Below, one piece after another: positions 35,161 through 44,346 of a DNA stretch of 64,000 bases. Both the position numbers and the translations under genes were made by a program. The stretch's first letter is position 1; each line of letters starts with the position of its first letter. The DNA comes from Brevundimonas sp. (lineage in GTDB: Bacteria > Pseudomonadota > Alphaproteobacteria > Caulobacterales > Caulobacteraceae), in the NCBI RefSeq assembly GCF_029946145.1, contig NZ_JAQSDY010000025.1, forward strand, positions 62,001 to 126,000, read 5' to 3'. The notes below the pieces were generated by a model that saw nothing but the letters and a program-made list of their open reading frames with translations, did not search any database and was not told where the DNA came from.

Positions 35161-36062
35161 GCGCGGCCGAGGGCGGAAAGGGCCTGTCGGGTCGCGGCGG
35201 CGATGACGGCCTCGTGGCGGGCCGCAGGCCCGGCGGCGGCCGCGTGATAATAGGCGGCGATGATCACGGGCGCGCCGGCCGGCGGATAGAGGACTCCGAT
35301 GTCGTTGGTCGGACCGTAGCCGCCGGTGCCCGTCTTGTGGGCCACCGTCCAGCCGGCGGGAACGCCCGCCCTGATCCGGGCCAGGCCGGTGGGGGTGTCG
35401 GTCATCCAGCGCAGCAGGAGCGCCTTGTGCTGGGTCGAAAGGGGCGTGTCGCCGGCGATCAGCAACCGATTGATGTTGGCCGCCGACTGCAGGGGCGTGA
35501 TGGTGTCCTTGTCGCCGTCGAGCCGGTTCATCTCGGGTTCGAAACGGTCCACCGTCGTGCTGTTGTCGCCGAGCGAGCGATAGAAGGCCTGCATGGGCGC
35601 GATGCCGCCCAAGGCCTTGAGCAACAGGTTGGCGGCGGGATTGTCGCTGACTTCGACCGTGCCCTTCATCAGGGCTTCGACGCTGAGCGAACCGCCGATC
35701 GCCGGCTCTGTCACCGGGGCATGGTTGACCATGTCCGCGACCGTGACCGGGATTTGACGGTCCAGCCGTTCCTGCCGCGCCTGCACGCGCAGGAAGGTGG
35801 CCGCGGCGAGATACATCTTGAACGTGGAGCAGTAGACGAACCGTTCTTCACCGCGCCACGCCAGCCTGCGATCAGAGCCGGTATCGTGAGCAAGGAAACC
35901 CAGTCGGCCGCCGTTGTCCCGCTCCAGCGCGGAGAGGTCGAAGGCTTCCGGAGTCGTCGGGGCGGCTTGCGGCGTCTTCGGTTCGGCGGCGCCCACGCAG
36001 CCCGCCACGCCCAGCGCGCCGAGGCCGGTCAGAACGCTTCTGCGGTCCGTTCCAGGGGTCAT
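35157..36062 (-). CDS. bla: Class A beta-lactamase, predicted Tat lipoprotein
   Basis: Serine beta-lactamase hydrolysing the beta-lactam ring, 301 residues. Ambler motifs: S70-x-x-K as STFK preceded by Cys, SDN in EVSDNPAAN, the omega loop RFEPEMN with Glu166, and KTG in AHKTGTGGYG. The N-terminus DRRSVLTGLGALGVAGC has twin Arg and a lipobox, suggesting Tat export and lipid anchoring. Cys69 is present, but the position after KTGT is Gly, so the Cys69-Cys238 disulfide of class A carbapenemases is absent. It lies between flbD and flhA in the flagellar operon; its stop overlaps the flhA start. Confidence 0.95.
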   Translation of the reverse strand: MTPGTDRRSVLTGLGALGVAGCVGAAEPKTPQAAPTTPEAFDLSALERDNGGRLGFLAHDTGSDRRLAWRGEERFVYCSTFKMYLAAATFLRVQARQERLDRQIPVTVADMVNHAPVTEPAIGGSLSVEALMKGTVEVSDNPAANLLLKALGGIAPMQAFYRSLGDNSTTVDRFEPEMNRLDGDKDTITPLQSAANINRLLIAGDTPLSTQHKALLLRWMTDTPTGLARIRAGVPAGWTVAHKTGTGGYGPTNDIGVLYPPAGAPVIIAAYYHAAAAGPAARHEAVIAAATRQALSALGRA

Positions 36063-36064
36063 GC

Positions 36065-37459
36065 TCAGGCGGCCGCGTAGCCGACGGCGGCGATGCCCGA
36101 TTGGGGCGCCGGTATGCTGGTCCCCTCGTCGGCGTATTCGTTCAGCTTGTTGCGCAGGGTCCGGATCGAGATGCCCAGGATGGTCGCCGCGTGGGTGCGG
36201 TTGCCGAGGCAGTGCGACAGCGTATCGAGGATCAGGGTCTTTTCCATCTGCGCCACTGTCTGGCCGACATGGGCGCGGGTGACGGCGTCGGCGACATGCG
36301 CGGCGCGGCCGGCGACACCGACGTCATGGGCGGCGCCGTGGCTGCCCATCGACAGGGGCTGGCCGTCCGGCAGGCGGATGGCCTCGACGTCGATCTCGGG
36401 TCCGACCGCCAGCAGCACGGCGCGGTGCATGGCGTTTTCCAGCTCGCGGACGTTGCCGTTCCAGCGGTGGGAAACGAGCGCCCGTTTGGCGTCGACCGAG
36501 ATCGGGCGGACGGGCACGCCGTTGGCGGCGGCGTATTTCTTGACGAAGTGGTCGGCCAGGACGGCGATGTCGCCCGGACGCTCGCGCAGGGCGGGCAGGC
36601 GCAGGTTGACGACGTTCAGGCGGTACAGCAGGTCTTCGCGGAACGTCCCCTCGGCCACGGACTTGGCCAGGTCGCGGTTCGAGGTGGCGATGATGCGTAT
36701 GTTGACCGGCACCGGCTTCGTCCCGCCGACGCGGTCGATGACCCGCTCCTGGATGGCGCGCAGCAGCTTGGCCTGCAGGCGCACGTCCATCTCGGAGATT
36801 TCGTCCAGCAGCAGGGTGCCGCCATCGGCTTCCTCGAACTTGCCGATCCGTCTGGCCATCGCGCCGGTGAAGGCGCCCTTCTCGTGCCCGAACAGCTCGG
36901 ATTCCAGCAGGTTGTCGGGGATGGCGGCGCAGTTGACGCTGATGAAGGGCCGGTCGGCGCGTTTCGAACCGGTGTGGAGGTAACGGGCCATCACCTCCTT
37001 GCCGACGCCGCTTTCGCCGGTGATCAGGATCGAGGCTTCCGAACGCGCGACCTGGTCGGCCAGCATGACCACCGCCTTCATCGACGGGTCGGCCGAGATC
37101 AGGGGACGGTCGTCGTCGGCCACGGCGGACAGGACGGCGGCGATCAGGTCGGCTTCCGGCGGAAGCGGGATGAACTCCTTGGCCCCGGCGCGGATGGCGT
37201 TGGCCGCGTCGGTCGCATCGGCGTCGACGCCGCAGGCGACCACCGGCACATGAATGCGTTCAGCCTCGTTGGCGGCGATCAGGGCGGCGATGTCGATGCG
37301 ATAGTCGACCATCAGGAGGTCGGCGCCCTGCCCGCGGCGCAGCTGTTCCGTCGCCTGATCGCCGCGCTCGACGTGGCTGACCTTGGCGCCGTGCGCCATG
37401 GCCATCTTCACCGCCGTCGCCAGCTGTCCGCTGAGCCTGCCAACCACCAGAAGCCGCAT
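36065..37459 (-). CDS. flbD: Sigma-54-dependent flagellar regulator FlbD
   Basis: NtrC-family activator of late flagellar genes, 464 residues, close in sequence to Caulobacter FlbD (start MRLLVVGRLSGQLATAVKMA, block GADLLMVDY). Receiver-like domain (1-115), AAA+ domain with Walker A GESGVGKE, the sigma-54 loop GAFTGA and the LLDEISEM Walker B, then a Fis-type HTH (NRTHAATILGISIRTLRNKL). It should activate class III/IV genes with RpoN and repress fliF. It follows fliN in the fliF operon. Confidence 0.96.
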   Translation of the reverse strand: MRLLVVGRLSGQLATAVKMAMAHGAKVSHVERGDQATEQLRRGQGADLLMVDYRIDIAALIAANEAERIHVPVVACGVDADATDAANAIRAGAKEFIPLPPEADLIAAVLSAVADDDRPLISADPSMKAVVMLADQVARSEASILITGESGVGKEVMARYLHTGSKRADRPFISVNCAAIPDNLLESELFGHEKGAFTGAMARRIGKFEEADGGTLLLDEISEMDVRLQAKLLRAIQERVIDRVGGTKPVPVNIRIIATSNRDLAKSVAEGTFREDLLYRLNVVNLRLPALRERPGDIAVLADHFVKKYAAANGVPVRPISVDAKRALVSHRWNGNVRELENAMHRAVLLAVGPEIDVEAIRLPDGQPLSMGSHGAAHDVGVAGRAAHVADAVTRAHVGQTVAQMEKTLILDTLSHCLGNRTHAATILGISIRTLRNKLNEYADEGTSIPAPQSGIAAVGYAAA

Positions 37460-37494
37460 GGGCCTTCTCTCCTAATCTCTACCAGGCTTCGCCG

Positions 37495-37827
37495 TCAGGC
37501 GTTGCTGTCTTCGGTCTTGATGATTTCCGTCATGGTCACGCCCAGACGGTCCTCGACGACGACGACCTCGCCGCGGGCGACCAGACGGTTGTTGACGAAG
37601 ATGTCGATGGCCTCGCCGACCTTGCGGTCCAGCTGCAGCACCGATCCGCGGTTCAGTTTCAGCAGCTGGGCCACCGACATGTGGGCCTTGCCCAGCACGG
37701 CCGAGATGTTGACCGGCACGTCGAAGACGGGGGCAAGGTCGCTGGCCGTCTTGTCGGTCGCATCGTCGTTGACGGTGATCGCGGTGGAGTCCGGAAACTC
37801 CTCCAGGGACATGGTGTCGGACGCCAT
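37495..37827 (-). CDS. fliN: Flagellar motor switch protein FliN
   Basis: C-ring component of the flagellar switch, 110 residues. The SpoA domain is in the C-terminal 80 residues: FDVPVNISAVLGKAHMSVAQLLKL, GSVLQLDRKVGEAIDIFVNNRLVARGEVVVVEDRLGV. The start MASDTMSLEEF overlaps the fliH stop by one base; the longer frame upstream is not used. Confidence 0.95.
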   Translation of the reverse strand: MASDTMSLEEFPDSTAITVNDDATDKTASDLAPVFDVPVNISAVLGKAHMSVAQLLKLNRGSVLQLDRKVGEAIDIFVNNRLVARGEVVVVEDRLGVTMTEIIKTEDSNA

Positions 37828-38495
37828 TACGGCCTCTCTTCCAGCGGGATTTCGGGGGTCAGGGTTTCGGCGTGACCGGCTTCGGCGGCCAGGGCGGAGT
37901 TCAGGGCATCGCTGATGCGGCCGAAGGCGTCGGCGGGGTCGAAGGCGGCGCGGCCGTCGGCCCATTCCAGCTGGAAGGCCGCGGCGGGCATCATCGGCTC
38001 GTTGCGGAAAGCCACGACGCCCGAGAAGCCGGCGTCCGTGCACAGCTGTTCGATGCGGGTCCGCGTCGCGTCGTCCAGATCGCCAGTGCGGATGACCAGG
38101 CGCGGCGAGGCGTCGACTTCCTGGCCCAGGGCTTCCAGCGCGGCCTGAAGCGGCGCGGCGGGGAACCGGTCCAGCGCCGAGGCGGCCACGACGCGGGCGG
38201 CGGACAGCGCCAGATGGGCGGACTGTTCGCGGTGGGCCTGGGCCACCTGGGTCAGGGCGGGGATGGCGGCGTCCAGGGCCTGGCCGATGGCGGACAGGGC
38301 CATGGCCTGCACGTTCGCGCTCTCGGCCAGGGCCTCGGTGCGGGCCTCCAGCCGGGCCTGGGCGATCAGGGCGTCGACCTCGAGGGGGGCGTAGGACCGC
38401 TTGGTCGGGCGGAAGGACGAGGCGTGGACGACCACGCCCGAGGCGTCGAACTCGGTGTCGAAGGCGAAGGGAGTGCTGAGGGGCTGATGGGTCAT
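37827..38495 (-). CDS. fliH: Flagellar assembly protein FliH (FlbE)
   Basis: A 222-residue protein at the place of Caulobacter flbE, between fliG and fliN. It has a Phe/Pro N-terminus (STPFAFDTEFDASGVVV), an Ala/Glu-rich coiled coil (about residues 38-85) and a C-terminal alpha/beta part like FliH (PRLVIRTGDLDDATRTRIEQL, FQLEWADGRAAFD). FliH binds the FliI ATPase and regulates export; Caulobacter FlbE was reported to affect FlbD activity. Family call from context and the WADG block. Confidence 0.82.
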   Translation of the reverse strand: MTHQPLSTPFAFDTEFDASGVVVHASSFRPTKRSYAPLEVDALIAQARLEARTEALAESANVQAMALSAIGQALDAAIPALTQVAQAHREQSAHLALSAARVVAASALDRFPAAPLQAALEALGQEVDASPRLVIRTGDLDDATRTRIEQLCTDAGFSGVVAFRNEPMMPAAAFQLEWADGRAAFDPADAFGRISDALNSALAAEAGHAETLTPEIPLEERP

Positions 38496-38496
38496 G

Positions 38497-39534
38497 TCAG
38501 TAGATCAGCTCGTCGTCGCCGCCCTGGCCCACCAGCATGATCTCGCCCTTGGCGGCGAGATCCTTGGCGACCTGGACCATGGCCATCTGGGCCTGATCGA
38601 CGTCCTTGAGGCGGACGGGGCCCATCGACTCCATGTCCTCGCGCATGATCTTGGAGGCGCGCTCGGACATGTTGGAGAAGAACAGTTCGCGCAGGGATTC
38701 CGACGAACCCTTGAGCGCCAGAGCCAGGGAGTCCTTCTCGACGCCGCGCAGCAGGGTCTGGATGCCGCCCGGGTCCAGCTTGGCCAGATCCTCGAACACG
38801 AACATCAGGGCGCGAATGCGCTCCGCGGCCTCGCGGTTGCGCTCTTCCAGCGCGCCGATGAAGCGGGCCTCGGTCTGGCGGTCGAAGCTGTTGAAGATGT
38901 CGGCCATCATCTCGTGGCTGTCGCGCTTGGAGGTGCGGGCCAGGTTCGACATGAATTCGGTGCGCAGGGTCTGCTCGATCTTGTCGAGGATCTCGCGCTG
39001 GACGGGCTCCATACGCAGCATCCGCTGGACGCATTCGAGGGCGAAATCCTCGGGCAGGCTGGTCAGGACGCGGGCGGCGTGATCCGGCTTGATCTTGGAC
39101 AGGACCACGGCGACCGTCTGGGGGTATTCGTTCTTCAGATAGTTGGCGAGGACGGCCTCGTTCACATTGCCGAGCTTGTCCCACATGGTGCGGCCGGCGG
39201 GGCCGCGGATTTCCTCCATCAGGCCTTCGACCCGGTCGGAGGGCATGAAGGAGGCCAGCAGGCGCTGGGTCTGTTCGAAGCTGCCCATGACCGAGCCCGA
39301 GCCGCTCATGCCCGAGACGAACTCGACCATCAGCTCCTCGACGACGGAGGAGCTGACCGAGCCCAGGCTGGCCATGGCCTGGGAGATTTCCTTGATCTCC
39401 TCGTCGTCCAGGCTCTGCCACAGGCGGGTGTGATCCTCGCCCAGGGACAGCAGGATGACGGCGGCCTTCTCGGGGCCGGTCAGCTTCCTGGCGTCCTCGA
39501 CGGCTGGTTTCTTGGAGACCATGCGCGCCGCCAT
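38497..39534 (-). CDS. fliG: Flagellar motor switch protein FliG
   Basis: C-ring protein that joins the MS ring to the stator and generates torque, 345 residues. Three FliG domains are recognisable: N ([20 protein letters not shown]), middle ([18 protein letters not shown] with the EHPQ-like patch altered) and C ([21 protein letters not shown], with the charged torque helix [21 protein letters not shown]). The stop of fliG precedes the fliH ATG by one base, and its ATG overlaps the fliF stop. Confidence 0.96.
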   Translation of the reverse strand: MAARMVSKKPAVEDARKLTGPEKAAVILLSLGEDHTRLWQSLDDEEIKEISQAMASLGSVSSSVVEELMVEFVSGMSGSGSVMGSFEQTQRLLASFMPSDRVEGLMEEIRGPAGRTMWDKLGNVNEAVLANYLKNEYPQTVAVVLSKIKPDHAARVLTSLPEDFALECVQRMLRMEPVQREILDKIEQTLRTEFMSNLARTSKRDSHEMMADIFNSFDRQTEARFIGALEERNREAAERIRALMFVFEDLAKLDPGGIQTLLRGVEKDSLALALKGSSESLRELFFSNMSERASKIMREDMESMGPVRLKDVDQAQMAMVQVAKDLAAKGEIMLVGQGGDDELIY

Positions 39535-41192
39535 CAGCCTTCGTGCACCCAGCTGCGCAGGATCGAGGTCGATTCGTCAGGATGTTTCTCGACGAAGTCC
39601 GCGACCTTCTTGACCGACGACGCCTTCACCTGGCCCTCGATGCGGGCGATGTCCAGGCGCTGCTCCATCTCGGACGGGGGGCCCGTCAGCTGATGCATGG
39701 GCGCGCCGCCCATTACGGTGGTGGTCTGCAGGGAGGTGACGGCCCCGCCGCCCGGCAGGGCGCCGGCCAGCTGCATCGGGCCGCCGCCGGATGCCGACTT
39801 CAGCAGCGGGCGCAGGACGAAGAAGATCAGCAGGACGCCGGTGATCAGCAGCACCAGCAGCTCGACGCCGCGCATCAGATCGTTCTTGGTGAAGTCGAAC
39901 AGCGAGGATTTGGCCTCCTCGCCGCCGACCACGGCCAGGTCACGGTTGAAGCGGGCGTTCAGCACCTCGATCTTGTCGCCCCGCGTCAGATCGATGCCGA
40001 CGGCGGCGGAAACGAGGGCCTTGATCTGCTCGATCTCGGCGGGCGTGCGGGCGGCGTAGGTCGGGGCGGCTCCGTCGGCGCCCGGGGTCCATTTGCCGTC
40101 GACGGCGACCGAGACGGCCAGGCGTTTGATCTCGCCGGCTTCCTTCACCGTCGTGGTGGTGGTGTTGGAGATTTCGTAGTTGGTCGTCTCGGTGTTGGCG
40201 GTGTCGCGGGATCCGGCCGTCCCGGTCGCGGGCGCCTCGGCTCCGGGAATGTTGTTCGTGGCCGTGGCGCCGCCGTCCGACGTGGGGGTCGTATCGCTGG
40301 ACTCCGTGCCGTTGGTCGAGGTCGAACGCACCACCTGGCCGTCCGGATCGTAGCGCAGCTCCTGGGTGGTCGAGCGGCTGTGGTCGATGTCGGCCGTGAC
40401 CTGCACCCGCGCGGCGCCGACGCCGACGACGCCCTCGACGATGTCCTTGATGCGGGCCTGCAGCCGGGACTCGGTGGTTTCCTGCGCGTCCTGGGCCGAG
40501 GCGGCGCTGAAGCCCTCGGCGTCCGAGCCGGCCGCCAGGGTGCGGTTGGAGGTGTCGGTCAGGGTGACCTTTTCCGGCTTCAGGTTCGGCACGGACGAGG
40601 CGACGACGTTGCGGATGGCCTGGACCTGGGCGGCGGCCAGCTGGCCGCCGGTGACGCCGACGACGATCGAGGCGGTCGGGGCGGCGGCTTCGGACTGGAA
40701 CAGCTCGCGCTGCGGCAGGGCGATCATGACGCGGGCGGAGTTGATGCCGCGCATGCTCATGATGGTGCGTGACAGCTCGCCTTCGAGGGCCCGCTTCGCA
40801 TTGAGGTTCTGCTGGAACTCGGTCTGGCCCAGCACCGACTGGTTGTCGAAGATTTCGTAGCCGACGCTGCCGGAGGTCACGAGCCCCTTGCCGGCGATCA
40901 GCATGCGGGCCTCGCCCACCTCGTCGCGGCTGACGAAGATGGTCGAGCCGTCGCCCTTGGAGGAATATTTGATGCCGGCGCCGTCCAGGGCGCTGGTGAC
41001 CTCGGAGGCCTCGCGCAGGTCGAGATGGGAATACAGCAGGGCGTCCGGGGCCTGACCCACCCGCATCATGATCAGGATGAGGGCGATCGTGATGCCGGCG
41101 GCGACGCCCAGCACCACGGTCAACCGACCGATCCCGAATCTCTGCAACGCCGCCGTGAAGCCGCCCACGCGTCCCCGCCCCGAAATACTCAC
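39534..41192 (-). CDS. fliF: Flagellar MS-ring protein FliF
   Basis: Forms the MS ring of the basal body, 552 residues. Two membrane helices (about residues 22-45 and 432-455) enclose the periplasmic ring-building motifs ([38 protein letters not shown]). A Thr/Asn-rich variable segment precedes the second helix. The C-terminal [27 protein letters not shown] binds FliG. First gene of fliF-fliG-fliH-fliN-flbD-bla-flhA, with a CtrA-like site 44 bases upstream. Confidence 0.96.
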   Translation of the reverse strand: MSISGRGRVGGFTAALQRFGIGRLTVVLGVAAGITIALILIMMRVGQAPDALLYSHLDLREASEVTSALDGAGIKYSSKGDGSTIFVSRDEVGEARMLIAGKGLVTSGSVGYEIFDNQSVLGQTEFQQNLNAKRALEGELSRTIMSMRGINSARVMIALPQRELFQSEAAAPTASIVVGVTGGQLAAAQVQAIRNVVASSVPNLKPEKVTLTDTSNRTLAAGSDAEGFSAASAQDAQETTESRLQARIKDIVEGVVGVGAARVQVTADIDHSRSTTQELRYDPDGQVVRSTSTNGTESSDTTPTSDGGATATNNIPGAEAPATGTAGSRDTANTETTNYEISNTTTTTVKEAGEIKRLAVSVAVDGKWTPGADGAAPTYAARTPAEIEQIKALVSAAVGIDLTRGDKIEVLNARFNRDLAVVGGEEAKSSLFDFTKNDLMRGVELLVLLITGVLLIFFVLRPLLKSASGGGPMQLAGALPGGGAVTSLQTTTVMGGAPMHQLTGPPSEMEQRLDIARIEGQVKASSVKKVADFVEKHPDESTSILRSWVHEG

Positions 41193-41214
41193 GGGTCCTT
41201 ACAGACGCCCGCCA

Positions 41215-41252
41215 GGCAGAAAATGCCGGGCGCATGGTAAATGGGGGGTTAA
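41215..41252 (-). promoter_or_regulatory. fliF promoter with CtrA-like box
   Basis: On the minus strand TTAACCCCCCATTTACC (TTAA-N7-TTTA) followed by ATGCGCCCGGCATTTTCTGC. The first part fits the CtrA recognition pattern TTAA-N7-TTAA with one mismatch; the second part is shared with the fliQ promoter. In Caulobacter fliF is a CtrA-activated class II gene. The site starts 23 bases before the fliF ATG and lies in the gap after flhB. Confidence 0.75.
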
Positions 41253-41265
41253 GACCCTTGAACGA

Positions 41266-42342
41266 TCAACGCTTCTTCCGCTTCTGCATGACGAAGCCGA
41301 TGACCTTGGCGGCCGCCTCGAAATGTTCGCGGGGAATGGTCTCGTCGACATCGACGGCGGCGTAGAGGGCGCGGGCCAGGGGCACGTTCTCGACAATCGG
41401 CACATTGTGTTCGCGGGCGACCTCGCGGATGCGCATGGCCAGGGCGTCGACACCCTTGGCGACGCAGATCGGCGCCGGATCGCCCTCGCCCGGTTCGTAG
41501 CGCAGGGCCACCGAATAGTGGGTGGGGTTGGTGATGATGACCGTGGCCCTGGGCACGTTCTGCATCATCCGCTGACGGCTGCGCTGGGCCCGGATCTGCT
41601 TCAGCTTGGCCTTGACGTGCGGGTCGCCCTCGGACTGCTTGTAGTCTTCCTTGATCTCTTCCTTGGTCATCTTCATCCGCTCGGCGAAGCGGAATTTCTG
41701 CCAGAGGAAGTCGGCCCCGGCGGTGAAGCCGAGCAGGATCAGCGTCGCCACCACCAACGCCAGGATCATGTCGCGCGCGACCGGCAGGATCATGGCCGGC
41801 GGCATGGCGGCCATGTTCTCCAGGTCGCGCAGGTGCGGCTTCAGCACCATCCAGCAGATGAACCCGACCGCCAGCAGCTTGATGAAGGTCTTGATGAACT
41901 GCACCAGGCCGTCCGGGCCGAAGATGCGTTTGAAGCCCTTCATCGGACTGACCTTGGACCAGTCGGGCTTCAGCTTTTCGGGGCTGAAGATCAGGCCGGA
42001 CTGGGCGACATTGCCGCCGACCCCGCCCAGGATGGTGGCCAGCATGACCACGCCGAGGAAGGGGGCGACGGCCCACAGGGCGATCGCCCCGATCTCGACC
42101 CCCGCTCCGGCTTCCAGCCCGCCCAGCATGAGATGCGGCGCGGCGATGAAGGGCAGAAGCTGCTCGGCCATGGAGGTGGCGAAATAGCCCCCCGTCATAA
42201 GGATCGCGGCCGCCGCGCCGGCCAGCGACAGGGTCGAGGCGACGTCCGGCGACTTGGCGACGTCGCCCTTTTTTCGGGCGTCCTCGAGTTTTCGGGGTGT
42301 CGCCTCTTCTGTCTTCGACTCGGGATCGGCGCCTTCAGCCAC
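41266..42342 (-). CDS. flhB: Flagellar biosynthesis protein FlhB
   Basis: Export-gate and substrate-switch protein, 358 residues. Four membrane helices lie in the N-terminal half after the charged DPESKTEEATPRKLEDARKKGDV lead. The autocleavage motif is NPTH in VIITNPTHYSVALRY. It ends with a basic tail MQKRKKR. The start overlaps the fliR end by 8 bases; last gene of fliQ-fliR-flhB. Confidence 0.97.
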   Translation of the reverse strand: MAEGADPESKTEEATPRKLEDARKKGDVAKSPDVASTLSLAGAAAAILMTGGYFATSMAEQLLPFIAAPHLMLGGLEAGAGVEIGAIALWAVAPFLGVVMLATILGGVGGNVAQSGLIFSPEKLKPDWSKVSPMKGFKRIFGPDGLVQFIKTFIKLLAVGFICWMVLKPHLRDLENMAAMPPAMILPVARDMILALVVATLILLGFTAGADFLWQKFRFAERMKMTKEEIKEDYKQSEGDPHVKAKLKQIRAQRSRQRMMQNVPRATVIITNPTHYSVALRYEPGEGDPAPICVAKGVDALAMRIREVAREHNVPIVENVPLARALYAAVDVDETIPREHFEAAAKVIGFVMQKRKKR

Positions 42343-43105
42343 CGGCGCCCCCCGCGAAGATCTGGGCCAGGGCGCGGTAGCGGTCGATGAAGACCGTACC
42401 CACCACGCCGAGGCTGAGAGCGAAGACCGACAGGCCCAGGATGATGCTGAGCGGGGCGGCGGCGAAGAAAACCTGGAACGACGGCATGACGCGGCCGATC
42501 AATCCCGAGGCGATGTTGAAGATCAGGGCGAAGACCAGCAGCGGCGCCGACAGCTGGACGCCCAGCATGAAGGCGTCGCCCAGGGTGCGGATGGCCAGTT
42601 CGGCGAAATCGCCGGTCACCAGGGGCCGCGCCGGGGCGATCAGCTCATACGAGCCGACCAGTCCGGCGATGAACAGGTGATGGGTGTTGGTGGCGAAGAT
42701 CAGGGTGGTGCCGAGCAGCATCAGGAAGGCGGCGATGGTGGAACCCGGCTGGGCCTGCATGGGGTTGGCGGTCTGGGCGAAGGCCAGGGTGGTCTGCAGG
42801 GCCACGATCTCGCCCGCGGTCGAGAGGGCGGCGGTAAAGCTGCGCAGCAGGGCGCCGATCATCAGGCCGACGATGACCTCGCGGATGATCCAGCCGGCCA
42901 TGCCGCCGACGCTGGCCGGCAGGGCCGGCAGCACGCCGGCGATCACCGGCCACAGGGCCAGCGACACGACCAGGGCCAGCGACAGGCGAATGCGCGGCGG
43001 CACATAGCTTTCGCCGATGCCGGGCAGCATCATCAGCACCGCGCCGATCCGCGCGAAGATCAGCGCGCCCTGCCAGACCTGGTCCGATGTGGCGTAAGGC
43101 TCCAT
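42335..43105 (-). CDS. fliR: Flagellar biosynthesis protein FliR
   Basis: Export-gate membrane protein, 256 residues, about six membrane helices. Conserved blocks are FARIGAVLMMLPGIGESYVPPRIRL near the start, IIREVIVGLMIG and RVMPSFQVFFAAAPLSIILGLSVF. It forms the FliP5-Q4-R1 complex. It follows fliQ after a 164-base gap occupied by a paired inverted repeat. Confidence 0.96.
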   Translation of the reverse strand: MEPYATSDQVWQGALIFARIGAVLMMLPGIGESYVPPRIRLSLALVVSLALWPVIAGVLPALPASVGGMAGWIIREVIVGLMIGALLRSFTAALSTAGEIVALQTTLAFAQTANPMQAQPGSTIAAFLMLLGTTLIFATNTHHLFIAGLVGSYELIAPARPLVTGDFAELAIRTLGDAFMLGVQLSAPLLVFALIFNIASGLIGRVMPSFQVFFAAAPLSIILGLSVFALSLGVVGTVFIDRYRALAQIFAGGAGG

Positions 43106-43115
43106 CCCCTACCCC

Positions 43116-43249
43116 GTCATCCTCGGGCTTGACCCGAGGATCAGAGGCGGAAGCGCCCTGGCGTTCTGGCGATGGCTCGCCAGCCCGCGCCCCATCGTCC
43201 TTTGACGCGCGCCGGACAATCCGATCCTCGGGTCAGGCCCGAGGATGAC
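43116..43249. repeat. 134-bp paired inverted repeat between fliQ and fliR
   Basis: Arms 43116-43142 (GTCATCCTCGGGCTTGACCC then GAGGATC) and 43223-43249 are inverted copies with 26 of 27 bases matching, each a hairpin. It is transcribed within the fliQ-fliR-flhB operon and could alter mRNA stability or translation of fliR. Confidence 0.85.
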
Positions 43250-43269
43250 GATGACGGAGGCCGTCATCG

Positions 43270-43533
43270 TCACATGCCGGCGATGCGGGCGGCGATCTCG
43301 CGCATGAAGCCGCCCAGCAGGGCGCCCATCAGCGGCAGGAACAGAAGCAGCGAGACGAAGATGGCGATGATCTTGGGCGCATAGATCAGGGTCTGTTCCT
43401 GGATCTGGGTCAGGGCCTGGACCAGGCCGATGACCACGCCGACGACCAGGCCGACCAGCAGAACGGGCAGGCACAGCTGGATCGTAAGCCACAGGGCGTC
43501 GCGCCCGACATCCAGAACTTCCGCGCCGTTCAA
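43270..43533 (-). CDS. fliQ: Flagellar biosynthesis protein FliQ
   Basis: Small export-gate protein, 87 residues, two membrane helices (LTIQLCLPVLLVGLVVGVVIGLVQ and IFVSLLLFLPLMGALLGGFMREI) with TQIQEQTLIYAPKI between them, which is diagnostic. First gene of fliQ-fliR-flhB behind a CtrA-like promoter. Confidence 0.97.
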   Translation of the reverse strand: MNGAEVLDVGRDALWLTIQLCLPVLLVGLVVGVVIGLVQALTQIQEQTLIYAPKIIAIFVSLLLFLPLMGALLGGFMREIAARIAGM

Positions 43534-43594
43534 AATCGTACTCCCGGACTTTACACTGGGCCTGTCGGCCTTCGGCCTGCTTGAGGCCGGACCG

Positions 43595-43632
43595 GGCAGA
43601 AAATGCCGGGAGCGTGGTTAATGGGGCGTTAG
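43595..43632 (-). promoter_or_regulatory. fliQ promoter with CtrA-like box
   Basis: On the minus strand CTAACGCCCCATTAACC (TAAC-N8-TTAACC, CtrA-like) followed by ACGCTCCCGGCATTTTCTGC. It matches the fliF block almost base for base over 38 positions without gaps. It starts 62 bases before the fliQ ATG. Confidence 0.75.
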
Positions 43633-43645
43633 CGCCCGCGCCGGG

Positions 43646-44194
43646 TCAGCGGCCAACCCTTCCCTGGACATAGTCGACCCCGGGAGTCCGGAAACCCATG
43701 GCGGCCCAAGCGGCCAGGAGTTTCCACATGAATCCCGGCGTGTGAGTGGCCGCGGAGGGAACGGCGTCATCCAGCCGAACTTCGGGTCCAAGATCGCCGG
43801 TCATCGTCCGCATCTCCAGAGGCGGCCGGGCCTCAGGGTCGAACCGGTCCCGGTAGAGGCTGAGCCAGTGGCCGTGCTCGAACTCCAGGAACATCGGCGA
43901 GTTGCAGCATCCGGCGACAACGCGGCGGGTCTTCGCGTCCGCACTCAGCCGATGCTCGCCCAGGCGCCCGGCTCCTGCCGCCGGGCGCACCCGGTCCTTG
44001 CGGAAGAGGAGGAAGTCCGTGCCGCCGTCCGCGCCGAGAACCGGCGGCGCTTCGGGCAAGGCCTCCAGCTCGGCGGCGGCCTTGCGGCAGCTGTCGCAAT
44101 AGCAGGCGACCGTCAGGATCGGCCGGCCTGTCGCTTCCAGCGCGACCTGACCGCAGCGGCACCGGGCGACGATGGTCGGGCTTGGGTTTCGCAT
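43646..44194 (-). CDS. GFA/CENP-V-like zinc protein (DUF6151-like)
   Basis: A 182-residue cytoplasmic protein with zinc-binding cysteines in RCRCGQVAL, ACYCDSCRKA and GCCNSPMFLE, the pattern of GFA-type (glutathione-dependent formaldehyde-activating-like) proteins. The C-terminal part contains TPGFMWKLLAAWAAMGF. ATG 44194 is used; a GTG one codon earlier is possible. The substrate is unknown. It is divergent from folE. Confidence 0.78.
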   Translation of the reverse strand: MRNPSPTIVARCRCGQVALEATGRPILTVACYCDSCRKAAAELEALPEAPPVLGADGGTDFLLFRKDRVRPAAGAGRLGEHRLSADAKTRRVVAGCCNSPMFLEFEHGHWLSLYRDRFDPEARPPLEMRTMTGDLGPEVRLDDAVPSAATHTPGFMWKLLAAWAAMGFRTPGVDYVQGRVGR

Positions 44195-44346
44195 CACAGA
44201 GTTCCAGTTTCGGTGATTAGACTGGACGGTCCAGTTCTATAAGTCAAGAATCATGCGGTCGGACGGCGGCGTGTGCTTCCTGACGGCTTGCGGATCTGAG
44301 CCATCCGGGGCTGGAACTCCCCTGCGCTTCACGGTCTAAGGGGCGC

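Noticed and set aside
33358..35247. 629-codon open frame on the plus strand
   Set aside because: Antisense to flhA; Gln/Asp/Gly-rich with no domain.
35157..36062. Carbapenemase of the KPC/SME type
   Set aside because: Cys before STFK is present, but the partner Cys after KTGT is Gly, so the diagnostic disulfide is missing; kept as class A without spectrum claim.
41215..41232. Sigma-54 -24/-12 promoter in the GGCATTTTCTGC block
   Set aside because: GG and GC are 8 bases apart, not the 10 that sigma-54 needs; a CtrA-type class II promoter fits better.
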